Shown: positions 22,661 through 28,926 of the stretch, in pieces
Numbering within the stretch: position 1 is the stretch's first letter
How the letters are laid out: every line of letters begins with the position of its first letter
NCBI GenBank assembly: GCA_041987205.1
Contig: JBHIWX010000056.1
Coordinates: 1-28,926 of the forward strand
Reading direction: 5' to 3'
DNA: 28,926 nt
Origin: BOKV01 sp041987205
Lineage (GTDB): Bacteria > Pseudomonadota > Alphaproteobacteria > Rhizobiales > Rhizobiaceae
The notes under the pieces: generated by a model
What the model was told of the DNA's origin: nothing
Database searches by the model: none
Seen by the model: only the letters and a program-made list of their open reading frames with translations
Made by a program: the position numbers and the translations under genes

Positions 22661-24343
22661 ATGGCAGTCAGTGCAAACAGGCTGGAACTTCTGCAGATCG
22701 CCGACGCGGTGGCGCGCGAGAAGTCGATCGATCGCCAGATCGTCATCCAGGCGATGGCCGACGCGATCGGCAAGGCCGCGCGTTCGCGCTACGGCCAGGA
22801 GACCGACGTGCTGGCCGACATCGACGCGCGCACCGGCGAGATCAAGCTGCAGCGCCGCCTGCTGGTCGTCGAGAACGTCTCCGACGTCGAGGATTACGGC
22901 ACGCAGATCCCGCTGGAACTGGCACGCGACAAGAACCCCGACATTCAGGTCGGTGACTATGTTTCCGAGCCGCTGCCGCCGATGGATTTCGGTCGCATCG
23001 CGGCCCAGTCCGCCAAGCAGGTGATCGTCCAGAAGGTGCGCGAGGCCGAACGTGACCGCCAGTTCGACGAATACAAGGACCGCATCGGCGAAATCATCAA
23101 CGGCACGGTCAAGCGCGTCGAATACGGCAATGTTATCGTCGATCTTGGCCGCGCCGAGGCGATCATCCGCCGCGACGAGACGATCCCGCGCGAGAACTTC
23201 CGCTACGGCGACCGCGTTCGCGCCTATGTCTACGACGTGCGCCGCGAGCAGCGCGGTCCGCAGATATTCCTGTCGCGCACCCGGCCCGAATTCATGGGCA
23301 AGCTGTTCACCATGGAAGTGCCGGAAATCTACGACGGCGTAATCGAGATCAAGTCGGTCGCCCGCGACCCGGGCTCGCGCGCCAAGATCGCCGTCATCTC
23401 CCGCGATTCCTCGATCGACCCGGTCGGCGCCTGCGTCGGCATGCGCGGCTCCCGCGTTCAGGCTGTCGTCGGCGAGTTGCAGGGCGAGAAGATCGACATC
23501 ATTCCCTGGTCGCCCGATCCGGCGAGCTTCATCGTCAACGCGCTGCAGCCCGCCGAGGTCGCCAAGGTCGTCCTCGACGAGGAGGCCGAGCGCATCGACG
23601 TGGTCGTGCCCGACGACCAGCTTTCGCTCGCCATCGGCCGTCGCGGTCAGAACGTGCGCCTCGCCTCCCAGCTCACTGGCTGGGACATCGACATCATGAC
23701 CGAGCAGGAGGAAAGCGAGCGCCGTCAGGCCGAGTTCGTCGAGAACACGCAGACCTTCATGGAAGCGCTCAATGTCGACGAGATGGTCGCGCAGCTTCTG
23801 GCGTCGGAAGGCTTCTCCTCGGTCGAGGAAGTCGCCTATGTGGACCAGGACGAAATCGCCTCGATCGAGGGCTTCGACGACGAGACCGCCGAGGAATTGC
23901 AGGCCCGCGCCCGCGAATTCCTGGAGCGTCAGGAAGCCGAGCTCGACGAGGAGCGCAAGAGCCTCGGCGTCGCCGACGAACTGCGCCAGGTCGAGGGCAT
24001 GACCACTGCCATGATGGTCGCGCTCGGCAAGAGCGACGACAAGGTGCTCACGCTCGAGGACTTCGCCGGCTGCACGTCGGACGACCTCGTCGGCTGGACC
24101 GAACGCAAGGCCGGCGAGACCCAGCGCTTTGCCGGCATTCTCGACGGCTTCAACCTGTCGCGCGTCGATGCCGAGCAGATGGTCATGGATGCACGCATCA
24201 AGGCCGGCTGGATCACGCAGGAGGAACTCGACGCGGCGGCTGCCGGTGAAGAGGAAGAAGTCGCCGAAGGCGAGGAAGGCGCGGACGAGGCAACGACCGA
24301 GACGGCTGGCGAGGAAACCGCCCAGCCGGCGGCCGAGGCCTGA
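22661..24343 (+). CDS. nusA: Transcription termination/antitermination protein NusA
   Basis: The 560-residue RNA-polymerase-binding factor has an N-terminal polymerase-binding domain (1-130), an S1 domain (about 138-205, IGEIINGTVKRVEYGNVIVDLGRAEAI), KH1 (GACVGMRGSRVQAV, 257-270) and KH2 (AIGRRGQNVRLASQ, 324-337). Two helix-hairpin-helix acidic-repeat-like regions follow (about 365-430 and 440-520). An acidic tail of E/A-rich residues ends it. NusA affects pausing, termination and rRNA antitermination. It starts 35 bases after rimP behind GAGGAG (22645-22650). In E. coli NusA autoregulates this operon, relevant to the leader terminator seen before rimP. Confidence 0.98.
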   Translation: MAVSANRLELLQIADAVAREKSIDRQIVIQAMADAIGKAARSRYGQETDVLADIDARTGEIKLQRRLLVVENVSDVEDYGTQIPLELARDKNPDIQVGDYVSEPLPPMDFGRIAAQSAKQVIVQKVREAERDRQFDEYKDRIGEIINGTVKRVEYGNVIVDLGRAEAIIRRDETIPRENFRYGDRVRAYVYDVRREQRGPQIFLSRTRPEFMGKLFTMEVPEIYDGVIEIKSVARDPGSRAKIAVISRDSSIDPVGACVGMRGSRVQAVVGELQGEKIDIIPWSPDPASFIVNALQPAEVAKVVLDEEAERIDVVVPDDQLSLAIGRRGQNVRLASQLTGWDIDIMTEQEESERRQAEFVENTQTFMEALNVDEMVAQLLASEGFSSVEEVAYVDQDEIASIEGFDDETAEELQARAREFLERQEAELDEERKSLGVADELRQVEGMTTAMMVALGKSDDKVLTLEDFAGCTSDDLVGWTERKAGETQRFAGILDGFNLSRVDAEQMVMDARIKAGWITQEELDAAAAGEEEEVAEGEEGADEATTETAGEETAQPAAEA

Positions 24344-24360
24344 TCGGACGATGCTGACCG

Positions 24361-24990
24361 ATGGCGGCGCAGGCGATGGACGCGATGGAAAAGGTGCACG
24401 ACGAGATGAATCCGCGCACCTGCATCGTCACCCGTGAAGCACGCGACGCCGACGATCTGATCCGTTTCGTCGCCGACCCGGCGGGCCGGGTCGTGCCGGA
24501 TTTGAAACACAGACTGCCCGGCCGTGGCGTATGGGTCACGGCCGAGCGGGGCAAGGTCGATGAGGCGGTGCGCCGGAAAGCCTTCGCACGCGGCTTCAAG
24601 CGCGATGTCGACGCCGGCGAGAGCCTGGGCGCCGAGATCGACGCGCTGATGGAGAAGGAGGCGCTCGCTGCCCTCTCCATGGCGCGCAAGGCAGGCCAAC
24701 TCGTCTCCGGCGCGTTCAAGGTCGACCAGGCCATCCGCACCGGCGAGGCCGTGCTGGTCCTGCATGCCAGCGATGCCGCGCCGGACGGCATTCGAAAGCT
24801 CGATGGCGCGGTTCGCGCGCTGGAAGCCCTCGGCGGCGGCACGGTTGCCATCGCCTCTCCGTTTACCTCGACGCAAATGGATTTGGCGCTGGGGAATGAA
24901 AATGTGGTACATGCGGCCGCGACGCAAGGTGGAGCGTCCCGTGTGCTGATCGAGCGCATCTCGCGCCTGCAGAGCTATCGCGGCAGGTGA
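24361..24990 (+). CDS. YlxR (DUF448)/L7Ae-like two-domain RNA-binding protein
   Basis: The protein of about 209 residues joins an N-terminal YlxR domain (about 17-80, RTCIVTREARDADDLIRFVADPAGRVVPDL ... LPGRGVWVT ... AVRRKAFARGFK) to a C-terminal L7Ae/L30e-like domain (about 98-200, ALSMARKAGQLVSGAFKVDQAIRTGEAVLVLHASDAAPDGIRKL). YlxR homologues bind RNA, and one has been linked to RNase P modulation in Bacillus. In many Gram-positives the two parts are separate neighbouring genes (ylxR and ylxQ). The gene lies 17 bases after nusA. ATG 24361, 24376 and 24385 are all possible starts, with no strong Shine-Dalgarno to decide. Confidence 0.9.
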   Translation: MAAQAMDAMEKVHDEMNPRTCIVTREARDADDLIRFVADPAGRVVPDLKHRLPGRGVWVTAERGKVDEAVRRKAFARGFKRDVDAGESLGAEIDALMEKEALAALSMARKAGQLVSGAFKVDQAIRTGEAVLVLHASDAAPDGIRKLDGAVRALEALGGGTVAIASPFTSTQMDLALGNENVVHAAATQGGASRVLIERISRLQSYRGR

Positions 24991-25038
24991 CGGACGCGCA
25001 AACAGGGGCGATACACGCCCGGCAGGAACAGGTTAATT

Positions 25039-25097
25039 GCCCCGAATTTTGCATTGGGGGCTGGATTTTCCGCGTTCGCGGGTTCAAAAAGCCCGCG
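25039..25097 (+). other. Two stem-loops in the spacer before infB
   Basis: The 164-bp spacer between the ylxR-type gene and infB contains two structures. One is GCCCC...GGGGC (25039-25061, extendable by AAT/ATT beyond one mismatch). The other is CGCGGGTT/AGCCCGCG (25077-25097, 8 bp with one G-U pair and loop CAAAA). Neither has a following T-run. They could be processing sites or part of an infB leader. No promoter could be assigned. Confidence 0.4.
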
Positions 25098-25154
25098 AAT
25101 TGCCAATAGGCGTATGACGCGGGCGAATTCGACAGGATAAGGCCAAGAGCAAGC

Positions 25155-27683
25155 ATGAGTGACAAGGAAACCGACGACAAGAAGCTCAGCGTTTCGACCA
25201 AGAAAACGTTGAGCCTGCGCCCGAGCGGCCTGTCGCAGGGAACGGTGCGGCAGAGCTTCAGCCATGGCCGTACCAAGCAGGTTGTCGTCGAAACGCGCAA
25301 GCGCCGGATCAACAAGCCTGACGCCAAGCCCGCGGTCGCGGAGCAGCCGGCACCGGCACCCGCGCCCGAGCCCAAACCCGCGCCGAAGCGGGAGCCCGCC
25401 CCCACCAAGCCGGTGGTGGCCGAGGCGCCGCATGCCAACCTCTCCCAGGAGGAGATCGAGGCTCGCCGCCGCGCGCTCGAGGAAGCCACGGCGCGTGATG
25501 CCGAGGACCAGAAGCGCCGCGACGAGGAAAGCGCCAAGCGCGCCGAGGAACTCGCCAAGCGTCTTGCCGAGCGCGAGGAGGCCGAGCGCCGCCGCGCCGA
25601 GGAAGAGGAACGCAAGGCCGCCGAAGAGGCGGAGCGACTGCAGCGTGAAGAGGCCGCAGCCAGAGCCCCGGTGCCGGGCGAGGCCGCGCCTGCGCGCGAC
25701 GACGCCAAGCCGAAGGAACTCAAGCCCTTCGAGCGCAAGAAGACCGCCGAGCCCGAAAAGCCGTCACGTCCGAAAAGCGGCGACGATCGTCGCCGTACCA
25801 AGCTGACGCTGACCAACGCGCTGGACGAGGACGGCAATGCCCGGGGGCCCTCGCTCGCGGCCATGCGCCGGCGCCAGGAAAAGGCGCGCCGCGCCGCCAT
25901 GCAGTCCGGCCCGCGCGAGAAGGTCCTCCGCGAGGTTACGCTGCCCGAGACGATTTCGCTGCAGGACCTTGCCTCGCGCATGTCCGAGCGCGTCGTCGAC
26001 GTCATCAAATATCTGATGCAGCAGGGCCAGATGATGAAGCCCGGCGACATCATCGATGCCGATACGGCGGAACTGATCGCCACCGACATGGGCCATACCG
26101 TCAAGCGCGTGTCCGAGGCCGATGTCGAGGTGGGCCTGTTCACCGGCGAGGACAAGGCCGACGAGATGACGTCGCGTCCGCCGGTCGTCACTATCATGGG
26201 CCATGTCGACCACGGCAAGACATCGCTGCTCGACGCCATTCGCGAAGCCAATGTCGTGGCGGGCGAGGCCGGCGGCATCACCCAGCATATCGGCGCCTAC
26301 CAGATCGAGAAGGATGGATCGAAGATCACCTTCATCGACACGCCGGGCCACGAGGCGTTCACCGCCATGCGCGCGCGCGGTGCCCAGGCGACCGACATCG
26401 CGATTCTCGTGGTGGCGGCCGACGACTCGGTCATGCCGCAGACCATCGAATCGATCAATCACGCCAAGGCGGCGGAAGTGCCGATCATCGTCGCGATCAA
26501 CAAGGTCGACCTCCCGGCGGCCGACGCGGCCAAGGTTCGTACCGAGCTCCTCCAGCACGAGGTCTTCGTCGAATCCATGGGCGGCGAAATTCTCGACGTC
26601 GAGGTCTCCGCCAAGACGGGCAAGGGGATCGACAAGCTCCTGGAAGCCATCCTGCTGCAGTCCGAACTGCTGGAGCTGAAGGCCAATCCGGACCGTCCGG
26701 CCGAAGGCATCGTCATCGAGGCCCAGCTCGACAAGGGCCGCGGCCCGGTTGCCACCGTTCTGGTCAATCGCGGCACGTTGCACACCGGCGATGTCCTGAT
26801 CATTGGCGACGAGTGGGGCCGCGTGCGCGCGCTTCTCAACGACCAGGGCGAGCAGGTTACCGAAGCCGGTCCCTCCATGCCGGTCGAGATCCTCGGCCTC
26901 AACGGCACGCCGATGGCGGGCGACCGCATGGCCGTCGTCGAGAACGAGGCACGTGCCCGCGAGATCGCCGATTATCGCCAGCGTGTCACCCGCGAAAAGG
27001 CGATGGCCCGCCAGGCCGGTTCGCGCGGTTCGCTTGAGCAGATGATGACGCAGTTGCAGTCGTCCGACCTTCGCGAGGCGGCTGTCGTCGTCAAGGCCGA
27101 TGTGGGCGGCTCGATGGAAGCCATCACCCAGGCGCTCGACAAGCTCGGCACCGACGAGGTGCAGGCGCGGATCGTGCATGCCGGTGTCGGCGCGATAACC
27201 GAATCCGACGTGTCGTTGGCCGCAGCCTCGAACGCGCCGATCCTCGCCTTCAACGTTCGTGCCAACAAGCAGGCTCGCGACATGGCCGAGCGCGAGGGCA
27301 TCGAGATCCGCTACTATTCGATCATCTACGATCTCGTCGATGACATGAAGGCGGTGATGAGCGGCCTGCTCGCGCCCGAGCGTCGCGAGACCTTTCTGGG
27401 CTACGCGGAAATCCTCCAGGTCTTCAATGTCACCAAGGTCGGCAAGGTTGCCGGCTGCCGGGTCACCGAAGGCAAGGTCGAGCGCGGCTCCGGCGTGCGC
27501 CTGCTGCGCGACAACGTCGTCATCCACGAAGGCAAGCTGTCGACGCTCAAGCGCTTCAAGGACGAGGTGTCCGAGGTCCAGTCCGGTCAGGAATGCGGCA
27601 TGGCCTTCGAGAACTACCAGGACATCCGCGAAGGCGACCAGATCGAGTGCTTCCGCGTCGAGGAAATCAAGCGCTCGCTCTGA
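25155..27683 (+). CDS. infB: Translation initiation factor IF-2
   Basis: The 842-residue GTPase places fMet-tRNA on the 30S subunit and promotes subunit joining. It starts with the alphaproteobacterial N-terminal segment (KLSVSTKKTLSLRPSGLSQGTVRQSFSHGRTKQVVVETRKRR). A long A/E/R-rich coiled linker (about 90-220) follows, then the IF2_N domain (about 265-320, ETISLQDLASRMSERVVDVIKYLM). The G domain has G1 GHVDHGKT (349-356), G3 DTPGH (395-399) and G4 NKVD (449-452). Domains II, III and IV follow, ending EGDQIECFRVEEIKRSL. No Shine-Dalgarno stands out immediately before the ATG at 25155 beyond AAGGCCAAGAG. Confidence 0.98.
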   Translation: MSDKETDDKKLSVSTKKTLSLRPSGLSQGTVRQSFSHGRTKQVVVETRKRRINKPDAKPAVAEQPAPAPAPEPKPAPKREPAPTKPVVAEAPHANLSQEEIEARRRALEEATARDAEDQKRRDEESAKRAEELAKRLAEREEAERRRAEEEERKAAEEAERLQREEAAARAPVPGEAAPARDDAKPKELKPFERKKTAEPEKPSRPKSGDDRRRTKLTLTNALDEDGNARGPSLAAMRRRQEKARRAAMQSGPREKVLREVTLPETISLQDLASRMSERVVDVIKYLMQQGQMMKPGDIIDADTAELIATDMGHTVKRVSEADVEVGLFTGEDKADEMTSRPPVVTIMGHVDHGKTSLLDAIREANVVAGEAGGITQHIGAYQIEKDGSKITFIDTPGHEAFTAMRARGAQATDIAILVVAADDSVMPQTIESINHAKAAEVPIIVAINKVDLPAADAAKVRTELLQHEVFVESMGGEILDVEVSAKTGKGIDKLLEAILLQSELLELKANPDRPAEGIVIEAQLDKGRGPVATVLVNRGTLHTGDVLIIGDEWGRVRALLNDQGEQVTEAGPSMPVEILGLNGTPMAGDRMAVVENEARAREIADYRQRVTREKAMARQAGSRGSLEQMMTQLQSSDLREAAVVVKADVGGSMEAITQALDKLGTDEVQARIVHAGVGAITESDVSLAAASNAPILAFNVRANKQARDMAEREGIEIRYYSIIYDLVDDMKAVMSGLLAPERRETFLGYAEILQVFNVTKVGKVAGCRVTEGKVERGSGVRLLRDNVVIHEGKLSTLKRFKDEVSEVQSGQECGMAFENYQDIREGDQIECFRVEEIKRSL

Positions 27684-27703
27684 CCGGCTTCGACCGGGAA
27701 ATC

Positions 27704-27736
27704 CCGTCCTGCCCGGTCCCAGCCCGGACAGGACGG
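27704..27736 (+). other. Stem-loop after infB
   Basis: CCGTCCTG (27704-27711) pairs perfectly with CAGGACGG (27729-27736). Inside, CCGG (27713-27716) pairs with CCGG (27724-27727) beyond one mismatch. This makes a 12-bp, very stable GC-rich stem-loop 20 bases after the infB stop. No T-run follows, so it is more likely a processing or stability element than a classic terminator. Confidence 0.45.
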
Positions 27737-27767
27737 CCAACCGATTGAACGAAATCCACGGACGGGC

Positions 27768-27793
27768 ACGGGGCGGCGATGATCGCCCCGTTT
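27768..27793 (+). terminator. Possible intrinsic terminator between infB and rbfA
   Basis: ACGGGGCG (27768-27775) pairs perfectly with CGCCCCGT (27784-27791), with an 8-base loop, and TTT (27791-27793) follows. The T-run is short, so termination is likely partial. An alternative inner pairing (GGCGA/TCGCC) is possible. It lies 25 bases before rbfA and could tune expression of rbfA and truB relative to infB. Confidence 0.4.
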
Positions 27794-27818
27794 CCCTTGA
27801 TGCAGGATAGAGGCAGGC

Positions 27819-28217
27819 ATGGCCAACAAACCGCCTTCCCAGCGCCAGCTTCGCGTCGGCGAGATGGTGCGCCACGCGCTGAGCGCGCTGCTCCAGCGCG
27901 GCGAGATTCCCGATCCGGTGATCGAGAAGACCGTGATCTCGATCACGGAGGTCTCCATGTCGCCCGACCTCAAGGTCGCGACCGTGTTCCTGTCGCCGCT
28001 GGGCCAGGACGATCCGCAGCCGGTGATCAAGGCGCTCGCCGCCAATCAGAAGCTCATTCGCGGACGGCTGTCGCCCTCGCTACGCCAGCTCCGCTACATG
28101 CCGGAATTCCGTTTCCGGCCCGACACCTCTTTCGATAATTACGCCCGCATCGACGCGCTGTTGCACGATCCCGCCGTGGCCCGCGATCTCGACCATGACG
28201 AGGACGAACAGGATTGA
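27819..28217 (+). CDS. rbfA: 30S ribosome-binding factor RbfA
   Basis: The 132-residue KH-type protein binds the 30S subunit near the 5' end of 16S rRNA during late assembly. The family pattern is clear: RQLRVGEMVRHALSALLQRGEI, ITEVSMSPDLKVATVFLSPLG, and the end LRQLRYMPEFRFRPDTSFDNYARIDALL. An acidic tail follows. AGAGG lies 8 bases before the ATG at 27819. The 135-bp spacer to infB carries two stable stem-loops, so it may not be strictly co-expressed with infB. It is followed by an inverted-repeat element before truB. Confidence 0.97.
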   Translation: MANKPPSQRQLRVGEMVRHALSALLQRGEIPDPVIEKTVISITEVSMSPDLKVATVFLSPLGQDDPQPVIKALAANQKLIRGRLSPSLRQLRYMPEFRFRPDTSFDNYARIDALLHDPAVARDLDHDEDEQD

Positions 28218-28229
28218 ACCATCCCCCTG

Positions 28230-28366
28230 CCCCTTGTGGGGAGGGGCAAGGGTGGGGGTTGCGCGCGCGTGCGAGCAGTCGAAACGCTCACGCATCAAGC
28301 CATCCCGATGACCCCCACCGGATCAGCCGGCGCTCCGCTTGGCTTCTCCCGCCTCCCCACAAGGGG
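28230..28366. repeat. Large inverted-repeat intergenic element between rbfA and truB
   Basis: CCCCTTGTGGGGAGG (28230-28244) reappears in perfect inverted form as CCTCCCCACAAGGGG (28352-28366). The flanks match more loosely, and each arm can also fold on itself (CCCC-TTGT-GGGG). The two arms enclose 107 bp of non-coding sequence. The arrangement resembles rhizobial palindromic intergenic mosaic elements of the RIME type, which also have two large palindromes; this likeness is from memory. It nearly fills the 209-bp rbfA-truB spacer. No transposase or target duplication is visible. Confidence 0.65.
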
Positions 28367-28426
28367 GAGGCAGAGGTGGCAACTGCCGCCATATCGACGT
28401 GAGACAGGAAAGTTGAAGACAGACAG

Positions 28427-28926
28427 ATGAGCCGTCAGAGAAAGAAAAAGGGCCGCGCGATCTCCGGCTGGATCGTGCTCGACAAGCCTGAGGGCATCGG
28501 ATCGACCGAATGCGTCTCCAAGATGAAATGGCTCTACAAGGCGGCCAAGGCCGGCCATGCCGGCACGCTCGACCCGCTCGCCTCGGGCATGCTGCCGATC
28601 GCGCTGGGCGAGGCGACCAAGACGGTTCCCTACATCATGGATGGCCGCAAGACCTACCGCTTCACGGTGAGCTGGGGCGCGGAAACCTCGACCGACGATC
28701 TTGAAGGCGAGGTGGTGTCCTCTTCCGACGAACGCCCCTCCGAGGCCGATATCCGCGAGGTCATGGAGAACTATCTGGGCGAGATCGAGCAGATCCCGCC
28801 GGCCTTCTCGGCAGTCAAGATCAATGGCGAACGCGCCTACAAGCTGGCCCGCGCCGGCGAGGCGGTCGAGATCGCGCCGCGCGCCGTCACCATCCACCGG
28901 TTCGACCTGCTCGATACCGAGACCGG
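28427..28926 (+). CDS. truB: tRNA pseudouridine(55) synthase TruB (N-terminal part)
   Basis: The frame from ATG 28427 stays open to the window end, giving 166 residues of an enzyme normally about 300 long. It makes pseudouridine 55 in the T-loop of tRNAs. The N-terminus MSRQRKKKGRAISGWIVLDKPEGIGSTE is followed by the catalytic motif GHAGTLDPLASGMLP with the nucleophile D49. YIMDGRKTYRFTVSWGAETSTDDLEG and IPPAFSAVKINGERAYKLAR are further family signatures. The rbfA-truB order is the standard one. The ribosome binding site is weak. Confidence 0.97.
   Translation, partial: MSRQRKKKGRAISGWIVLDKPEGIGSTECVSKMKWLYKAAKAGHAGTLDPLASGMLPIALGEATKTVPYIMDGRKTYRFTVSWGAETSTDDLEGEVVSSSDERPSEADIREVMENYLGEIEQIPPAFSAVKINGERAYKLARAGEAVEIAPRAVTIHRFDLLDTET

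Noticed and set aside
25764..27875. 703-codon open frame on the minus strand opposite infB, and a 577-codon one opposite lnt (15844-17577)
   Set aside because: Both are shadows of intact IF-2 and Lnt genes with no domain signal or ribosome binding site.

Overview
The window is a gene-dense, high-GC chromosomal segment of an alphaproteobacterium. It is most like the Hyphomicrobiales, Mesorhizobium/Phyllobacteriaceae type. The basis is the gene order (hrcA-grpE, glnD-murJ-trpS-usp-nifU, tsaB-rimI-fur-plsC-miaB, phoH-ybeY-corC-lnt-praR-metK-trmB, rimP-nusA-ylxR-infB-rbfA-truB), a Fur protein without the structural-zinc cysteines, a PraR-like regulator, and a Rhizobium-type palindromic intergenic element. 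The genus cannot be fixed from the sequence. Almost everything is on the + strand and nearly all genes are core housekeeping genes.

Layout. Positions 1-1151 hold the end of the heat-shock repressor gene hrcA and the co-chaperone gene grpE. Positions 1239-8918 hold a TRIC/UPF0126 membrane protein, the PII uridylyltransferase glnD, lipid II flippase murJ, trpS, a universal stress protein and a NifU-type Fe-S carrier. The Fe-S carrier has a 17-bp Irr-box-like palindrome upstream. Positions 9005-12991 are a compact cluster for tRNA and ribosome modification (tsaB, rimI, miaB), metal regulation (fur/mur) and phospholipid or ornithine-lipid acylation (plsC family). Positions 13155-17580 carry phoH-ybeY-corC-lnt: rRNA maturation/quality control plus the envelope lipoprotein acyltransferase. 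Positions 17768-20362 carry a PraR-like XRE regulator, metK and trmB.

Between trmB and rimP lies the only clearly accessory piece. A minus-strand DUF1772 membrane protein gene is divergent from a TetR regulator gene (20390-21612), with visibly more A/T in third codon positions. A 416-bp non-coding stretch follows. It holds a good sigma70-like promoter, an intrinsic terminator and a tandem array of four 39-40-bp stem-loop units. The stems of these units differ in sequence but all keep pairing, and the last unit supplies the Shine-Dalgarno of rimP. From 22029 on comes the conserved rimP-nusA-ylxR-infB-rbfA-truB translation/transcription operon. It is interrupted by hairpin-rich spacers before infB and rbfA and by a large inverted-repeat element between rbfA and truB. 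truB runs off the window end.

Most of the window is ordinary. The items worth a second look are the covarying stem-loop array with its promoter-terminator leader, the Irr-box-like palindrome, the three inverted repeats in front of praR, and the TetR/DUF1772 cassette.
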